Shown here one piece after another: positions 43,639-54,917 of a stretch of DNA of 64,000 bases (positions are counted from its first letter, which is position 1; every line of letters starts with the position of its first letter). The stretch is from assembly GCF_002860365.1 (NCBI RefSeq), contig NZ_NMWT01000009.1, forward strand, positions 18,503 through 82,502, given 5' to 3'. Below the pieces are notes generated by a model that was given only the letters and a program-made list of their open reading frames with translations, ran no database searches and was not told the origin of the DNA. The DNA is from Bifidobacterium parmae. Lineage in GTDB: Bacteria > Actinomycetota > Actinomycetes > Actinomycetales > Bifidobacteriaceae. The translations under genes and the position numbers were made by a program.

Positions 43639-43998
43639 ATGGAAGCTAAAGCAATCGCCCGTCACGTCCGCGTGACGCCGCGCAAGGCTCGCCGCATGGT
43701 CGACCTCATCCGAGGCAAGCAGGCGACCGAAGCCCTCACCATCCTCAAGTTCGCTCCGCAGGACGCGTCCATCCCGGTTCGCAAGGTCCTCGAGAGCGCC
43801 ATCGCCAACGCGCGCGTCAAGGCCGACAAGGCCGGCGAGCCGTTCCGTGAGAACGACCTGGTCGTCAAGGCGACCTACGTGGACGAGGGCGTGACGCTCA
43901 AGCGTTTCCGCGCTCGTGCCCAGGGCCGTGCCGCTCGTATCAACAAGCGCACCTCCCACATCACGGTCGTCGTCGCCAACAAGGAAGGAAACCGCTAA
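43639..43998 (+). CDS. rplV: 50S ribosomal protein L22
   Basis: 119 residues. Its beta hairpin lines the exit tunnel (a macrolide-contact element): [19 protein letters not shown] region, key [25 protein letters not shown] is the usual N-terminal block. Two bases separate it from rpsC. Confidence 0.99.
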   Translation: MEAKAIARHVRVTPRKARRMVDLIRGKQATEALTILKFAPQDASIPVRKVLESAIANARVKADKAGEPFRENDLVVKATYVDEGVTLKRFRARAQGRAARINKRTSHITVVVANKEGNR

Positions 43999-44000
43999 AG

Positions 44001-44801
44001 ATGGGTCAGAAGATCAATCCCTTTGGCTACCGCCTGGGCGTCACTGAAAACCACCGCTCCAAGTGGTTCTCCGATTCCAACAAGGCCGGCGAGCGCTACA
44101 GCGACTTCGTCCTTGAGGATGACAAGATCCGCAAGGAGATGAACAAGGACCTCGAGCGCGCCGGCGTGAGCAAGATCGTCATCGAGCGCACCCGCGACCG
44201 CGTCCGCGTCGACATCCACACCGCCCGTCCGGGCATCGTGATCGGCCGTCGCGGCGCCGAGGCCGAGAAGGTCCGCGCCAAGCTCGAGAAGCTGACCGGC
44301 AAGCAGGTCCAGCTCAACATCTTCGAGGTCAAGAACGCCGCGCTGGACGCCCAGCTCGTCGCTCAGGGCATCGCGGAGCAGCTGACCAACCGCGTCACCT
44401 TCCGCCGCGCGATGCGCAAGGCCCAGCAGGACGCCATGCGCGCCGGTGCCAAGGGTATCCGCATCAAGCTCTCCGGCCGTCTCGGCGGTGCCGAAATGAG
44501 CCGTTCCGAGTTCTACCGCGAGGGTCGCGTCCCGCTGCAGACCCTCCGCGCCCTGATCGACTACGGCTTCTTCGAGGCCAAGACGACCTACGGCCGCATC
44601 GGCGTCAAGGTCTGGATCTACAAGGGCGACATGACCGAACGTGAGTTCGAAGAGCAGCAGGCCCAGCAGAACAACCGTCCCGGCCGTCGCGGCGATCGCC
44701 GTCCGCGCCGTGGCAACCGCAACGCCGGTGCCGCCCGCAACGCCGAGGCCCCCAAGGCCGAGGCCGCCGCGGCCCCCGCTGCCACGGAAACGAAGGAGTG
44801 A
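44001..44801 (+). CDS. rpsC: 30S ribosomal protein S3
   Basis: 266 residues. mRNA-entry helicase protein with an N-terminal KH domain (GxxG loop in [12 protein letters not shown]) and the S3 C-domain ([12 protein letters not shown]). The C-terminal 45 residues are an Arg/Asn/Ala-rich tail longer than in enterics, as in other actinobacteria. Confidence 0.99.
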   Translation: MGQKINPFGYRLGVTENHRSKWFSDSNKAGERYSDFVLEDDKIRKEMNKDLERAGVSKIVIERTRDRVRVDIHTARPGIVIGRRGAEAEKVRAKLEKLTGKQVQLNIFEVKNAALDAQLVAQGIAEQLTNRVTFRRAMRKAQQDAMRAGAKGIRIKLSGRLGGAEMSRSEFYREGRVPLQTLRALIDYGFFEAKTTYGRIGVKVWIYKGDMTEREFEEQQAQQNNRPGRRGDRRPRRGNRNAGAARNAEAPKAEAAAAPAATETKE

Positions 44802-44807
44802 GCAAGA

Positions 44808-45227
44808 ATGCTTATCCCAAAGAGGACCAAGTACCGCAAGCAGCACCGTCCCGTCCGCTCCGGCATGTCCAAGGGCGGCAACGAGATCAACTTCGGTGAC
44901 TACGGCATCCAGGCGCTGGCCCCGGCCTACGTGACCAACCGCCAGATCGAGGCCGCGCGTATCGCCATGACCCGCTACATCAAGCGTGGTGGCCGCGTGT
45001 GGATCACGATCTTCCCGGATCGTCCGCTGACCAAGCACGCCCTCGGCGCCCGAATGGGTTCCGGTAAGGGTACGCCGGAGTTCTGGATCGCCAACATCCA
45101 CCCCGGTCGCGTGATGTTCGAGATCGGTGGTGTCTCCGAGGACGTCGCCAAGGAAGCCCTGCGTCGTGCCATCGACAAGCTCCCCATGAAGTGCCGTGTG
45201 ATTGCTCGTGAAGGCGGTGACATCTGA
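44808..45227 (+). CDS. rplP: 50S ribosomal protein L16
   Basis: 139 residues. Contacts the A-site tRNA elbow. [16 protein letters not shown]-like [14 protein letters not shown] and [12 protein letters not shown] are present. One base before the rpmC start. Confidence 0.99.
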   Translation: MLIPKRTKYRKQHRPVRSGMSKGGNEINFGDYGIQALAPAYVTNRQIEAARIAMTRYIKRGGRVWITIFPDRPLTKHALGARMGSGKGTPEFWIANIHPGRVMFEIGGVSEDVAKEALRRAIDKLPMKCRVIAREGGDI

Positions 45228-45228
45228 T

Positions 45229-45477
45229 ATGGCAGTCGGAACCGAAGAATACTCCATCAAGAATCTCAACGAGAAGACCAACGCGGAGATCGAGGGCTTC
45301 CTGAAGAAGTCCAAGGAAGAGCTGTTCAACCTGCGCTTCCAGTCCGCCACCGGTCAGCTCGAGAACACGGCCCGTCTCAAGGCCGTCAAGCACGACATCG
45401 CCCGCATGTACACCGTGCTGCGCGAGCGCGAGCTTGGCATCACCTCCGAGCCGGCCGACGAAGCTAAGGAGCAGTGA
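45229..45477 (+). CDS. rpmC: 50S ribosomal protein L29
   Basis: 82 residues from ATG 45229, one base after the rplP stop; the in-frame extension to 45202 overlaps rplP and is not used. [20 protein letters not shown] (key EELFNLRFQ) identifies the family. About 15 residues longer than E. coli L29, with an acidic tail. Confidence 0.98.
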   Translation: MAVGTEEYSIKNLNEKTNAEIEGFLKKSKEELFNLRFQSATGQLENTARLKAVKHDIARMYTVLRERELGITSEPADEAKEQ

Positions 45478-45479
45478 TC

Positions 45480-45749
45480 ATGGCTGAAGAGCAGCAGGAG
45501 CGCAACTTCCGCAAGGTTCGCCGCGGTTACGTCGTGTCCGATAAGATGGACAAGACGATCACCGTGGAGCTCGAGAACCGCAAGACCCACCCGCTGTACG
45601 GCAAGGTCGTCCGCACCACCAAGAAGGTCAAGGCCCATGACGAACACAACGAGGCGCACATTGGCGACCTCGTGAGTATCATGGAGACTCGTCCTCTGAG
45701 CAAGACCAAGCGTTGGCGTCTCGAGTCGATTATCGAGCGCGCCAAGTAA
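45480..45749 (+). CDS. rpsQ: 30S ribosomal protein S17
   Basis: 89 residues from ATG 45480 (AAGGAG upstream); a GTG at 45474 would overlap rpm[14 protein letters not shown] and [10 protein letters not shown] are typical. Followed by 113 bases with a long hairpin before rplN, the only sizeable break inside the S10-spc stretch. Confidence 0.98.
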   Translation: MAEEQQERNFRKVRRGYVVSDKMDKTITVELENRKTHPLYGKVVRTTKKVKAHDEHNEAHIGDLVSIMETRPLSKTKRWRLESIIERAK

Positions 45750-45777
45750 AAAAATAAGTTCGGCAAGGCTCGCCGTC

Positions 45778-45829
45778 CACCGGGCGCGGTTAGATAGATG
45801 TTCTGTGCGTCTATCCACCGCGCCCGGTG
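45778..45829 (+). promoter_or_regulatory. Long hairpin between rpsQ and rplN
   Basis: 13-bp GC-rich stem CACCGGGCGCGGT (45778-45790) with ACCGCGCCCGGTG (45817-45829); inside it GATAG/CTATC adds five more pairs. No poly-T follows, so it is more likely an RNA-processing or regulatory structure at the S10/spc boundary than a full terminator. Confidence 0.75.
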
Positions 45830-45862
45830 TGCGGGGAGAACCAGCTCGGCTAAGGAGAATCA

Positions 45863-46231
45863 ATGATTCAGCAGGAAACGCGGCTTCATGTCGCCGACAA
45901 CACGGGTGCCAAGGAGATCCTTGCCATCCGCGTGCTCGGTGGCTCGAAGCGACGCTATGCCGGCCTGGGCGACGTCATCGTCGCCTCGGTCAAGGACGCG
46001 ATCCCTGGCGGATCGGTCAAGAAGGGTGACGTGGTCAAGGCCGTCGTCGTCCGTACCGTCAAGGAGCACCGTCGTGTCGACGGCTCCTACATCAAGTTCG
46101 ACGAGAACGCCGCGGTGATTCTCGGCTCCGGCCGTGAACCGAAGGGCACTCGTATCTTCGGACCGATCGCCCGTGAGCTTCGCGACAAGAAGTTCATGCG
46201 CATCGTGTCCCTCGCCCCGGAGGTGATCTGA
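45863..46231 (+). CDS. rplN: 50S ribosomal protein L14
   Basis: 122 residues, the standard length. [16 protein letters not shown] and [15 protein letters not shown] are diagnostic. First gene of the spc part; CTAAGGAG before ATG 45863. Confidence 0.99.
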   Translation: MIQQETRLHVADNTGAKEILAIRVLGGSKRRYAGLGDVIVASVKDAIPGGSVKKGDVVKAVVVRTVKEHRRVDGSYIKFDENAAVILGSGREPKGTRIFGPIARELRDKKFMRIVSLAPEVI

Positions 46232-46232
46232 C

Positions 46233-46568
46233 ATGGTAGCCAAGATCAAGAGCGGCGACCAGGTGAAGGTCATCCGCGGCAAGGATCGCGGCAAGGAGGG
46301 CAAGGTCCTTCGCGTGCTGCCGAACGACCGTCTGATCGTCGAGGGCGTTCAGATCGTCAAGAAGCACGTCCGCGCCACCCAGCAGGGCCAGCAGGCCGGC
46401 ATCGTCTCCGTCGAGGCGCCGATCCATCGCTCCAACGTGATGGTCATCGACCCGGAGACCGGCAAGCCGACCCGCGTGGGCGTCATCGTGAAGGAAGAGG
46501 CGCGTGACGGCAAGGTGAAGACCGTGCGCGTGCGCGTCGCCAAGAAGTCCGGAAAGGAGCTGGCATGA
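46233..46568 (+). CDS. rplX: 50S ribosomal protein L24
   Basis: 111 residues. KOW motif [18 protein letters not shown] (key [13 protein letters not shown]). One base after rplN; stop overlaps rplE start (ATGA). Confidence 0.98.
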   Translation: MVAKIKSGDQVKVIRGKDRGKEGKVLRVLPNDRLIVEGVQIVKKHVRATQQGQQAGIVSVEAPIHRSNVMVIDPETGKPTRVGVIVKEEARDGKVKTVRVRVAKKSGKELA

Positions 46569-47140
46569 CCGACACCACTACCGTCGAAGCGCCGGCCACC
46601 CCGCGCTTGAAGGTGCAGTACAACGAGCAGATCGTCCCGGAGCTCGAGAAGGAGTTCAAGTACTCCAACCCGATGCAGGTCGCTCACGTCGAGAAGGTCG
46701 TCGTCTCCATGGGTGTCGGCGCCGCCGCTCGCGACTCCAAGCTCATCGAGGGCGCCGTCAAGGACCTCACCCTGATCACCGGCCAGAAGCCGAAGATCAC
46801 CAAGGCCAAGAAGTCCGTCGCGCAGTTCCACCTGCGTGAGGGTCAGGCCATCGGCGCGTACGTCACCCTGCGTGGCGACCGCATGTGGGAGTTCCTCGAT
46901 CGTCTGCTGACGCTGGCTCTGCCCCGTATCCGCGACTTCCGCGGCATCAACGGCCACCAGTTCGACGGCCAGGGCAACTACAACTTCGGTCTCACCGAGC
47001 AGTCCATGTTCCACGAGATCGATCCGGATTCCATCGACCACCAGCGTGGTATGGACATCACCGTGGTGACCAGCACCAAGGACGACAAGGAAGCCTACGC
47101 GCTGCTCAAGCACCTCGGCTTCCCCTTCAAGGAGAACTGA
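46565..47140 (+). CDS. rplE: 50S ribosomal protein L5
   Basis: 191 residues. Central protuberance, binds 5S r[26 protein letters not shown] (key [11 protein letters not shown]) and FPEID-like [11 protein letters not shown] present. ATG overlaps the rplX stop by four bases. Confidence 0.99.
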   Translation: MTDTTTVEAPATPRLKVQYNEQIVPELEKEFKYSNPMQVAHVEKVVVSMGVGAAARDSKLIEGAVKDLTLITGQKPKITKAKKSVAQFHLREGQAIGAYVTLRGDRMWEFLDRLLTLALPRIRDFRGINGHQFDGQGNYNFGLTEQSMFHEIDPDSIDHQRGMDITVVTSTKDDKEAYALLKHLGFPFKEN

Positions 47141-47141
47141 T

Positions 47142-47327
47142 ATGGCAAAAACCGCTCTTAAGAACAAGGCGGCCGGCAAGCCGAAGTTCAAGGTGCGCGC
47201 CTACACGCGTTGCCAGGTCTGCGGTCGTCCCCATTCCGTGTACCGCAAGTTCGGCCTGTGCCGCATCTGCCTTCGCGAGAAGGCCCACCGCGGCGAGCTG
47301 CCCGGCGTTACGAAGTCCAGTTGGTAA
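47142..47327 (+). CDS. rpsN: 30S ribosomal protein S14, zinc-binding type Z
   Basis: 61 residues, short zinc form. Two CxxC pairs, CQVC and CRIC, bind zinc. One base after rplE. Confidence 0.98.
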   Translation: MAKTALKNKAAGKPKFKVRAYTRCQVCGRPHSVYRKFGLCRICLREKAHRGELPGVTKSSW

Positions 47328-47418
47328 ACATCGACGCTGAAGGTCCGCGGCCGTAGCTCTCCTGGAGCCCCAGGGGAGCCGGCGGCGGAAACCACGGCGA
47401 GAAAGGGCATAAGCCCAC

Positions 47419-47817
47419 ATGACAATGACAGATCCGATCGCAGACATGCTCACGCGTCTGCGTAACGCGAGCGCGGCGAAGCACGAGACCGTGGATATGC
47501 CGTACTCCAAGTTCAAGAAGAACATCGCGGAGATCCTGAAGCGCGAAGGCTTCATCAAGGACTACACCGCCAAGGAAGCCAAGGTCGGTCAGACCCTTGA
47601 GGTCACCCTCAAGTACGGTCCGAACGGCGAGCGTTCCATCCAGGGCATCAAGCGCATCTCCAAGCCGGGCCTGCGTCGCTACGCGAAGTCCGACTCCCTG
47701 CCGATGCCGCTCGGTGGCCTCGGCATCGCGATCATCTCGACTTCGTCGGGACTGCTGACCCAGAAGGAATGCCTCGATCGAGGCATCGGTGGCGAGATCG
47801 TCGCCTACGTGTGGTGA
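47419..47817 (+). CDS. rpsH: 30S ribosomal protein S8
   Basis: 132 residues. [13 protein letters not shown] opens the protein and [11 protein letters not shown] closes it. ATG 47419 or 47425 are both possible. The 91-base gap before it can fold (CTCCTGG/CCAGGGGAG), a plausible S8 autoregulatory site by analogy with other spc operons. Confidence 0.98.
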   Translation: MTMTDPIADMLTRLRNASAAKHETVDMPYSKFKKNIAEILKREGFIKDYTAKEAKVGQTLEVTLKYGPNGERSIQGIKRISKPGLRRYAKSDSLPMPLGGLGIAIISTSSGLLTQKECLDRGIGGEIVAYVW

Positions 47818-47834
47818 GAAAGGAGAGCTGACAC

Positions 47835-48374
47835 ATGGCATCGCATATTGGTAAGCTCCCCATCGCCATCCCCGCTGGCGTTGAGGTCAAGATCGACGGT
47901 CAGAACTTCGAAGCCAAGGGCGCGAAGGGCACCGACTCCTACGTCCTGCCGGAAGGCATCACCGCGGCCGTCGAGGGCAACGAGATCATCGTCACCCCGG
48001 CCGACGACCTGCGTCCGACCCGTGCCAAGCACGGTCTGGCCCGCTCCATCATGGCCGGCATGGTCAAGGGCGTGCACGACGGCTACTCCAAGACCCTGGA
48101 GATCGTCGGCACCGGTTACCGCGCCGTCGCCAAGGGCAAGGGCATCGAGTTCTTCCTCGGCTACTCCCACACGATCACCGTCAACCCGCCGGAAGGCATC
48201 ACGCTCAAGGTGACCGACGCGACGCACGTCGTCGTCGAGGGCACCGACAAGCAGATGGTCGGTCAGGTGGCCGCCAACATCCGCAAGCTGCGCGCTCCGG
48301 AACCCTACAAGGGCAAGGGCATCAAGTATGCCGGCGAGCATATTCTGCGCAAGGCTGGAAAGGCTGGTAAGTGA
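47835..48374 (+). CDS. rplF: 50S ribosomal protein L6
   Basis: 179 residues. [32 protein letters not shown] and the C-terminal [13 protein letters not shown] (key PYKGKGI) are signatures. Confidence 0.99.
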   Translation: MASHIGKLPIAIPAGVEVKIDGQNFEAKGAKGTDSYVLPEGITAAVEGNEIIVTPADDLRPTRAKHGLARSIMAGMVKGVHDGYSKTLEIVGTGYRAVAKGKGIEFFLGYSHTITVNPPEGITLKVTDATHVVVEGTDKQMVGQVAANIRKLRAPEPYKGKGIKYAGEHILRKAGKAGK

Positions 48375-48375
48375 T

Positions 48376-48747
48376 ATGAGCGTCACTATTTTCGGCAAGG
48401 GCAAGAAGGCCGCTCTCAAGCGTCGTCACGCCCGCATCCGCAAGCGTATCTCCGGCACCGCCGAGCGTCCGCGCCTGGTGGTCACCCGTTCCAACCGCCA
48501 CATGGTCGCTCAGGTCGTGGACGACACCAAGGGCATCACCCTGGTCTCCGCCTCCACCCTGACCGCTGACTTCGCCGGCTTCGAAGGCACCAAGGTCGAG
48601 GCCGCCAAGAAGGTCGGCGAGCTCATCGCCGAGAAGGCCAAGGCCGCCGGCATCGAGTCCGTCGTCTTCGACCGTGGTGGTCACAAGTACACCGGCCGTG
48701 TCGCCGCCGTCGCCGATGGCGCCCGTGAGGGAGGTCTGGCACTGTGA
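48376..48747 (+). CDS. rplR: 50S ribosomal protein L18
   Basis: 123 residues from ATG 48376, one base after rplF. 5S rRNA binding; [18 protein letters not shown] (key RKRISGT) and [12 protein letters not shown] are typical. Stop overlaps the rpsE start (GTGA). Confidence 0.99.
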   Translation: MSVTIFGKGKKAALKRRHARIRKRISGTAERPRLVVTRSNRHMVAQVVDDTKGITLVSASTLTADFAGFEGTKVEAAKKVGELIAEKAKAAGIESVVFDRGGHKYTGRVAAVADGAREGGLAL

Positions 48748-49496
48748 GCGAAGAAATGAAGGAAACCCAAGTGGCTGAAGAAACTCAGAACACTCAGGCT
48801 GCCCCGGCTGACGAGAACAACGCCAACGCCAACGACGAGCGTCGTGGCGGCCGCCGTGGCGGTCGTCGCGGCGAGGGCCGCCGCGGTGAGCGTCGCAACC
48901 GTCGCGAAGAGAACAAGGGCGATGAGCTCCTCGATCGCGTCGTGACCATCAACCGCGTGTCCAAGACCCACAAGGGTGGTCGTACGTTCAGCTTCGCCGC
49001 CCTCGTGGTGGTCGGCGACGGCAACGGCACCGTGGGCGTCGGCTACGGCAAGTCCCGTGAGGTCCCGGCGGCCATCGCCAAGGGCCAGCTGGACGCCAAG
49101 AAGCACATGTTCACCGTGCCGCGCGTCCGCGGCACCGTCACCCACCCGGTGATCGGTCACGACGCCGCGGGCACCGTCCTGCTGCGTCCGGCCGCCCCCG
49201 GTACCGGCGTTATCGCCGGTGGCCCGGTGCGCGCCGTCATGGAGTGCGCCGGCATCACCGACGTGCTGACCAAGTCCATGGGCTCCCCGACCGCGATCAA
49301 CATGGTCCGCGCGACCGTCGCCGCCCTCAAGCAGCTTGAGGAGCCGGAGGAGATCGCCGCCCGTCGTGGTCTCGCCCTGAACGAGGTCGCCCCCGATGCC
49401 CTGCTGCGCGCCCGCGCCGCCGGCATCGCCGAGGCCCGCAAGGCCCGTGAAGAGGCTCAGGCCGCCAAGGCCGCCGAAGCGAAGGATGGTGAGTGA
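48744..49496 (+). CDS. rpsE: 30S ribosomal protein S5
   Basis: 250 residues, GTG start overlapping rplR. Core with [16 protein letters not shown] and [13 protein letters not shown]. Both ends are extended relative to E. coli: an N-terminal Glu/Asn segment followed by Arg/Gly repeats ([16 protein letters not shown]) and an Ala/Lys/Glu tail. Confidence 0.99.
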   Translation: MSEEMKETQVAEETQNTQAAPADENNANANDERRGGRRGGRRGEGRRGERRNRREENKGDELLDRVVTINRVSKTHKGGRTFSFAALVVVGDGNGTVGVGYGKSREVPAAIAKGQLDAKKHMFTVPRVRGTVTHPVIGHDAAGTVLLRPAAPGTGVIAGGPVRAVMECAGITDVLTKSMGSPTAINMVRATVAALKQLEEPEEIAARRGLALNEVAPDALLRARAAGIAEARKAREEAQAAKAAEAKDGE

Positions 49497-49499
49497 TAG

Positions 49500-49682
49500 A
49501 TGGCTAACCTGAAGATCACGCTCCACCACGGTCTCGTGAACCGCACGCCCAAGCAGCGCGCCGCCGCGAAGACCCTGGGTCTGAACAAGATCGGCAAGAC
49601 CGTTGTCCGTCCGGACATCCCGGCCAACCGCGGTCTGGTGAACGTCGTTCGCCACCTGGTCACCGTCGAGGAGGTCGACTGA
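49500..49682 (+). CDS. rpmD: 50S ribosomal protein L30
   Basis: 60 residues. [21 protein letters not shown] (key TLGLNKIG) is the family block. Three bases after rpsE. Confidence 0.98.
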   Translation: MANLKITLHHGLVNRTPKQRAAAKTLGLNKIGKTVVRPDIPANRGLVNVVRHLVTVEEVD

Positions 49683-49684
49683 TT

Positions 49685-50134
49685 ATGGCAGACAACGAAA
49701 TCCTGCAGATGCATGACCTGAAGCCGGCTCCGGGCGCCAACAAGGCGAAGACCCGCGTCGGCCGCGGTGAGGGCTCCAAGGGCAAGACCGCGGGCCGTGG
49801 CGCCAAGGGCCAGACCAAGCGCACCAACGTGCGTCCTGGCTTCGAAGGCGGCCAGCTCCCGCTGTACATGCGCCTGCCGAAGCTCCGTGGCTTCAAGAAC
49901 CCGTTCAAGGTCGAGTACCAGGTCGTCAACATCGCGCGTCTCGTCGAGCTCTTCCCGGAGGGCGGCGAGGTGTCCGCCGAGAACCTGGTCGCCAAGGGCG
50001 CCGTTCGCGGCAACGCTCCGGTGAAGGTCCTGGGCGACGGTGACGTCACCGTCGCGTTCACGCTCAAGGGCGTGAAGGCCTCCGCCTCCGCCAAGGCCAA
50101 GATCGAGGCCGCCGGCGGCAGCGTCGAAGCCTGA
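49685..50134 (+). CDS. rplO: 50S ribosomal protein L15
   Basis: 149 residues. Gly-rich N-terminus [21 protein letters not shown] (key [14 protein letters not shown]) and [14 protein letters not shown] are diagnostic. Ends the spc ribosomal block before a hairpin. Confidence 0.99.
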   Translation: MADNEILQMHDLKPAPGANKAKTRVGRGEGSKGKTAGRGAKGQTKRTNVRPGFEGGQLPLYMRLPKLRGFKNPFKVEYQVVNIARLVELFPEGGEVSAENLVAKGAVRGNAPVKVLGDGDVTVAFTLKGVKASASAKAKIEAAGGSVEA

Positions 50135-50180
50135 TTCGCCTCAGGGCGCATCACCGCTTCGGTGAGATAATTTCACGATC

Positions 50181-50216
50181 ATGACCCCCTCGCCCCCTAG
50201 TGAGCGAGGGGGTCAT
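50181..50216 (+). terminator. Hairpin between rplO and secY
   Basis: 13-bp stem ATGACCCCCTCGC/GCGAGGGGGTCAT with a 10-base loop, no T-run. Probably a partial terminator, so secY may be driven in part by a promoter in 50217-50349. Confidence 0.65.
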
Positions 50217-50349
50217 GTCGTATGACCACGAATTTTCGACGTTCTGTTAGCGCTAAGTAGGCACGATACGATATGCTCGTGCGTTAGCGTTCAAATTACG
50301 AACACATGAGCATCGCTGTAGCGCCTTGGGGCGCATGGGAGGATTCCAG

Positions 50350-51684
50350 GTGAGGACGTTAATCCAGGCCCTGAAGACGAAGGAACTGAGGAAGAAGATT
50401 CTCTTCGTCCTCTTCATCATCATCATCTATCGCATCGGCTCGTTCATCCCGACCCCGGGCGTGGACTACACCGTCGTGCAGAAGTGCGTGGCGACCCCGC
50501 AGGGCAGCCAGGAGAACTTCATCGGACTCGTGAACCTGTTCTCCGGCGGTGCCATGCTGCAGCTGTCGATCTTCGCGCTCGGCGTCATGCCGTACATCAC
50601 CGCGTCCATCGTCGTGCAGCTGCTGCGCGTCGTCATCCCGCGCTTCGAGGCCCTGCACAAGGAGGGCCAGTCCGGCGAGGCGAAGCTGACGCAGTACACC
50701 CGATACCTCACCATCGGTCTTGCCGTGCTGCAGTCCACCACGATCCTCGTCACCGCCCGCTCCGGCGCGCTGTTCAACTACGCCTGCTCCCAGGTCATCC
50801 CGGACGGCTCCGTGTGGAACCTCATCGTCATGGTCCTCATCATGACCGGCGGCACCGGCCTCATCATGTGGATGGCCGAGCTCATCACCGACAAGGGCAT
50901 CGGCCAGGGCATGTCCGTGCTCATCTTCATGTCCATCTGCTCCGGCTTCCTGCCGCAGCTATGGGAGATCGGCTGGGGCACCAACGGCACCAACGGCGAC
51001 TGGACCAAGTTCGCCATCGTCGTGAGCGTCCTCGTCGTCATCCTCATCTTCGTCGACTTCGTCGAACTGTGCCAGCGCCGCATCCCGGTGCAGTACACGC
51101 GCCGCATGATCGGCCGCAAGATGTACGGCGGCTCCTCCACCTACCTGCCGCTCAAGATCAACATGTCCGGCGTCATCCCGCCGATCTTCGCCTCCTCGAT
51201 CCTCGCCATCCCGACGCTCATCGCGCAGTTCGGCAAGACCGACCAGAGCTGGGTCAAGTGGATCAACGCCAACCTGGCGAACACCACCAGCGTGTGGTAC
51301 ATCGCGCTGTACGCGCTGATGATCGTGTTCTTCTGCTTCTTCTACACCGAGATCACGTTCAACCCGGACGAGACCGCCGACAACATGAAGCAGTACGGCG
51401 GCTTCATCCCCGGCATCCGCGCCGGCAACGCGACCAGCCGCTACCTGAGCTACGTGATGAACCGACTCAACACGGTGGGCGCCGTCTACCTGCTGTTCGT
51501 CGCGCTCATCCCGACCGTCCTCATCATGGCCCTCGGCCTCAACACGCAGCTGCCGTTCGGCGGCACGACGATCCTGATCATCGCGGGCGTCGGCCTCGAC
51601 ACCCTGCGTCAGGCCAAGGCCCAGACCGAGCAGTTCCAGTACGCCGGATTCCTGCTCGAAGACATCGACCACAAGGAAAACTGA
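50350..51684 (+). CDS. secY: Protein translocase subunit SecY
   Basis: Channel of the Sec translocon. 444 residues from GTG 50350, which has GGGAGG at 50337-50342; the frame opens at TTG 50326 but that lacks a site. Ten membrane helices; [32 protein letters not shown] and [21 protein letters not shown] (key ETADNMK and GGFIPGIR) are hallmarks. Confidence 0.98.
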   Translation: MRTLIQALKTKELRKKILFVLFIIIIYRIGSFIPTPGVDYTVVQKCVATPQGSQENFIGLVNLFSGGAMLQLSIFALGVMPYITASIVVQLLRVVIPRFEALHKEGQSGEAKLTQYTRYLTIGLAVLQSTTILVTARSGALFNYACSQVIPDGSVWNLIVMVLIMTGGTGLIMWMAELITDKGIGQGMSVLIFMSICSGFLPQLWEIGWGTNGTNGDWTKFAIVVSVLVVILIFVDFVELCQRRIPVQYTRRMIGRKMYGGSSTYLPLKINMSGVIPPIFASSILAIPTLIAQFGKTDQSWVKWINANLANTTSVWYIALYALMIVFFCFFYTEITFNPDETADNMKQYGGFIPGIRAGNATSRYLSYVMNRLNTVGAVYLLFVALIPTVLIMALGLNTQLPFGGTTILIIAGVGLDTLRQAKAQTEQFQYAGFLLEDIDHKEN

Positions 51685-51709
51685 GCCAACAAGACAAGGA
51701 GCAACGACA

Positions 51710-52276
51710 ATGCGTCTTCTCATCATGGGCCCGCAGGGCGTCGGCAAGGGCACCCAGGCCGCGCTGCTCGCCGAGCACTACGGCATCCCCGCCATCTCCA
51801 CCGGCGACATCTTCCGCGCCAACATCAAGGGCAGGACCGAGCTGGGCCTCAAGGTCATCGAGTACACCGACAAGGGCGAACTCGTGCCGGACGAGCTGAC
51901 CAACTCCATCGTCAAGGACCGTCTCGCCCAGGACGACGCCAAGAACGGCTGGATCCTCGACGGCTACCCGCGCAACGCCTCCCAGGTCGAGGCGCTCGAC
52001 GCCATCCTCGCCGAGCTCGGCACCCCGCTCGACGCGGTCGTCGCGCTCGACGCCGACCACGACGTGCTGATGCAGCGCATCGCCAAGCGCGCCGAGGAGC
52101 AGGGCCGCACCGACGACAACCCGGAGGCCATCGCCAAGCGTCTCGCCACCTACGCGAAGGAGACCGCGCCGCTGCTGGACACCTACAAGTCCCGTGGCCA
52201 GCTGGTCGCCATCGACGGCGTCGGCGAGATTGACGAGATTCAGAAGAACATCGTCGCCGCCCTCGACGCCCGCTGA
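51710..52276 (+). CDS. adk: Adenylate kinase, short type
   Basis: Balances ATP, ADP and AMP. 188 residues: the P-loop [13 protein letters not shown] site [10 protein letters not shown] and DGYPRNASQ are present. The long LID domain with zinc cysteines seen in many Gram-positives is missing, so this is the short form with LID reduced to [17 protein letters not shown] before ATG 51710. Confidence 0.97.
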   Translation: MRLLIMGPQGVGKGTQAALLAEHYGIPAISTGDIFRANIKGRTELGLKVIEYTDKGELVPDELTNSIVKDRLAQDDAKNGWILDGYPRNASQVEALDAILAELGTPLDAVVALDADHDVLMQRIAKRAEEQGRTDDNPEAIAKRLATYAKETAPLLDTYKSRGQLVAIDGVGEIDEIQKNIVAALDAR

Positions 52277-52343
52277 GCGTAGCGGCATACGCGCGGCGGC
52301 GGCACGCGGATGCGGCGCCGTTCGCGCGCATATACCACACGAC

Positions 52344-52395
52344 CGAAGAGCCGGACGAAATGACACGCCGAGTGTCGATTTCGTCCGGCTCTTCG
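52344..52395 (+). terminator. Long hairpin between adk and infA
   Basis: 17-bp perfect stem (52344-52360 with 52379-52395, arm CGAAGAGCCGGACGAAA), extended by six more pairs around one bulged G to a GCCGA loop. It probably ends the secY-adk transcript; infA follows 73 bases later. Confidence 0.75.
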
Positions 52396-52467
52396 CTATC
52401 CTAGTAGATTGGTGTGTCTTCGGATACGTCAATGTAATGCAACCAACGAAACGGAAGCCGGGAGCTC

Positions 52468-52686
52468 ATGGCAAAAGACGGTGTGATTGAAGTCGAAGGT
52501 CGGGTGGTCGAAGCGCTGCCCAACGCGATGTTCCGCGTTGAACTTGAGAACAAGCACATCGTGCTGGCCACCATTTCCGGCAAGATGCGGAAGAACTACA
52601 TCCGCATCCTCCCGCAGGACCGCGTCGTGCTCGAGATGAGCCCGTACGATCTCAACCGCGGTCGCATTACGTACCGTTACAAGTAA
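52468..52686 (+). CDS. infA: Translation initiation factor IF-1
   Basis: 72 residues, standard length. S1-like OB fold: [18 protein letters not shown] and [21 protein letters not shown] (key [10 protein letters not shown]). Heads the alpha-operon part. Confidence 0.99.
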   Translation: MAKDGVIEVEGRVVEALPNAMFRVELENKHIVLATISGKMRKNYIRILPQDRVVLEMSPYDLNRGRITYRYK

Positions 52687-52706
52687 GGTACAAGCAAAGG
52701 ATAACC

Positions 52707-52820
52707 ATGAAGGTCAGCCCTAGTGTGAAGAGGATCTGCGAGAACTGCCGCGTGATCCGTCGTCACGGCCGCGTCATGGTGATCTGCACCAACCCGCGCC
52801 ACAAGCAGCGTCAGGGCTGA
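52707..52820 (+). CDS. rpmJ: 50S ribosomal protein L36
   Basis: 37 residues; too short for most gene callers. [20 protein letters not shown] then [15 protein letters not shown]. Zinc-type with C-x2-C, a third Cys and a His. CAAAGGA upstream. Lies 20 bases after infA. Confidence 0.98.
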   Translation: MKVSPSVKRICENCRVIRRHGRVMVICTNPRHKQRQG

Positions 52821-52969
52821 GAGCAGATTCTCCAGCGGCACAATTGAAAATCAGGCGCTCACTCACAGTGCTTCCCGCAAGGGAACGACACTGAACCACG
52901 GGTACGTAGGCCCGTGCCGGACAGCCGGACGAGTGGGTGCAAGACCTACGTCAACCAGAAGGAATCGCA

Positions 52970-53347
52970 ATGGCACGTCTTGCCGGAGTCGACATCCCCA
53001 ATGAGAAGCGCATCGAGATCGCCCTCACCTACATCTTCGGTGTGGGCCGCACTCGTGCGAAGGAAACGCTTGCCGCGACCGGTATCAACCCGGACATCCG
53101 CGTCAAGGATCTGACCGACGAGCAGCTGATCACGCTGCGTGACTACCTCGAGGCCAACTACAAGATCGAGGGCGATCTGCGTCGTGAGATCGACGCGGAC
53201 ATCCGTCGCAAGATTCAGATCAACTGCTACCAGGGCCAGCGTCACCGCAGGGGACTTCCTGTGCGCGGCCAGCGCACCAAGACCAACGCCCGCACCCGCA
53301 AGGGCCCGAAGCGCACGGTCGCCGGAAAGAAGAAGGCCACCAAGTAG
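52970..53347 (+). CDS. rpsM: 30S ribosomal protein S13
   Basis: 125 residues from ATG 52970 (AGAAGGA upstream). [21 protein letters not shown] start (key GVDIPNEKR) and the basic tail [16 protein letters not shown]. The 149-base leader has a CACGGG/CCCGTG hairpin. Confidence 0.99.
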   Translation: MARLAGVDIPNEKRIEIALTYIFGVGRTRAKETLAATGINPDIRVKDLTDEQLITLRDYLEANYKIEGDLRREIDADIRRKIQINCYQGQRHRRGLPVRGQRTKTNARTRKGPKRTVAGKKKATK

Positions 53348-53437
53348 TAGGTGGCATTGGCACGGGCCACGGGGTAACATCCATCGCCCGCGCCGCAACC
53401 CCAAGCAAACAAGTTCGTTACTAGGAAACGAGGGTCA

Positions 53438-53839
53438 ATGGCAGCGCCTAAGCAAGCCGCTCGTAAGCCCGCTCGTCGCCGCGATCGCAAGTCGATCCCG
53501 GTGGGCCAGGCTCACATCAAGTCCACTTTCAACAACACGATTATCTCGATCACCGATCCGTCCGGCGCGGTTGTGTCCTGGGCGTCCGGTGGCGACGTCG
53601 GCTTCAAGGGCTCCCGCAAGTCCACGCCGTACGCTGCCGGCATGGCCGCCGAGTCCGCCGCCCGCAAGGCGATGGAACACGGCGTCAAGAAGGTCGATGT
53701 GTTCGTGAAGGGCCCGGGTTCCGGTCGTGAGACCGCCATCCGTTCCCTGCAGTCCGCTGGTCTCGAGGTCGGTTCCATCACCGACGTCACCCCGCAAGCG
53801 CACAACGGCGTTCGTCCTCCGAAGCGTCGTCGCGTCTGA
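53438..53839 (+). CDS. rpsK: 30S ribosomal protein S11
   Basis: 133 residues. [19 protein letters not shown] (key FNNTI) and [16 protein letters not shown] are signatures. A rpsD gene is not between this gene and rpoA, unlike in E. coli. Confidence 0.99.
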   Translation: MAAPKQAARKPARRRDRKSIPVGQAHIKSTFNNTIISITDPSGAVVSWASGGDVGFKGSRKSTPYAAGMAAESAARKAMEHGVKKVDVFVKGPGSGRETAIRSLQSAGLEVGSITDVTPQAHNGVRPPKRRRV

Positions 53840-53918
53840 GCACTACTAGACAATATTCATCCAACCCGCTGTTGGCCCGGTGAGTGCACCACCGGCCAAA
53901 AGCTGAAAGGATACCACA

Positions 53919-54917
53919 GTGCTTATTGCACAGCGTCCGACTCTTACCGAGGAATCGCTGAACCCCCAGCGCTCCCGCTTCACCATCGAGCCGCTCGAAC
54001 CGGGCTTCGGCTACACGCTTGGCAACTCGCTGCGCCGCACCCTGCTGAGCTCGATTCCGGGAGCCGCTGTGACTTCGGTGCGTATCTCCGGTGCCCTGCA
54101 CGAGTTCACCACGCTGCCGGGCGTCCAGGAGGACGTGACTGAGATCCTGCTCAACATCAAGGGCATCGTGCTCACCAGCGAGTACGACGAGCCCGTCGTG
54201 ATGTACCTGCGCAAGAGCGGCAAGGGCGAGGTCACCGCCGGTGACATCACCCCGCCGGCGGGCGTGACCATCGCGAACCCGGACATGCACATCGCCACCC
54301 TCGCCGAGGACGGCGAACTCGAGATCGAGTTCACCGTCGAGCGTGGTCGTGGCTACGTCCCGGCCGCGATGAACAAGCAGGACAATGACGAAATCGGTCG
54401 TATCCCGGTCGATTCCATCTACTCCCCGGTGCTCAAGGTGAGCTACAAGGTCGAGGCGACCCGTGTGGAACAGCGCACGGACTTCGATAAGCTCATCCTG
54501 GACGTGGAGACCAAGCCGGCCATCTCTCCGCGCGACGCGGTGGCTTCCGCCGGTTCCACCCTGGTGGAGCTGTTCGGCCTGTGCCGTGAGCTCAACACCC
54601 AGGCCGAAGGCGTCGAGGTCGGCCCCGCCCCGGTGGCGGAGGAGTCCAACCCCGAACTCGCCGTGCCGATCGAGGATCTCAACCTCACCCAGCGCAGCTA
54701 CAACTGCCTGAAGCGCGAGGGCATCCACACCATCGGCGAGCTGGTCTCCCACACTGAGCAGGATCTGCTCGATATCCGCAATTTCGGCATGAAGTCCATC
54801 GACGAGGTCAAGGAGAAGCTCCAGTCTCTGGGCATGTCCCTGAAGGCCTCCCCGCTGGGTGGCTTCGATGCCAACAATCTCGAAGGCGGCACCTTCTTCT
54901 CGCCTGAAGACGAGTGA
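53919..54917 (+). CDS. rpoA: RNA polymerase subunit alpha
   Basis: 332 residues from GTG 53919 with GAAAGG upstream. N-terminal dimerisation domain ([19 protein letters not shown], key [10 protein letters not shown]) and C-terminal domain with two helix-hairpin-helix elements ([18 protein letters not shown]) that contacts UP elements and activators. Confidence 0.99.
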   Translation: MLIAQRPTLTEESLNPQRSRFTIEPLEPGFGYTLGNSLRRTLLSSIPGAAVTSVRISGALHEFTTLPGVQEDVTEILLNIKGIVLTSEYDEPVVMYLRKSGKGEVTAGDITPPAGVTIANPDMHIATLAEDGELEIEFTVERGRGYVPAAMNKQDNDEIGRIPVDSIYSPVLKVSYKVEATRVEQRTDFDKLILDVETKPAISPRDAVASAGSTLVELFGLCRELNTQAEGVEVGPAPVAEESNPELAVPIEDLNLTQRSYNCLKREGIHTIGELVSHTEQDLLDIRNFGMKSIDEVKEKLQSLGMSLKASPLGGFDANNLEGGTFFSPEDE

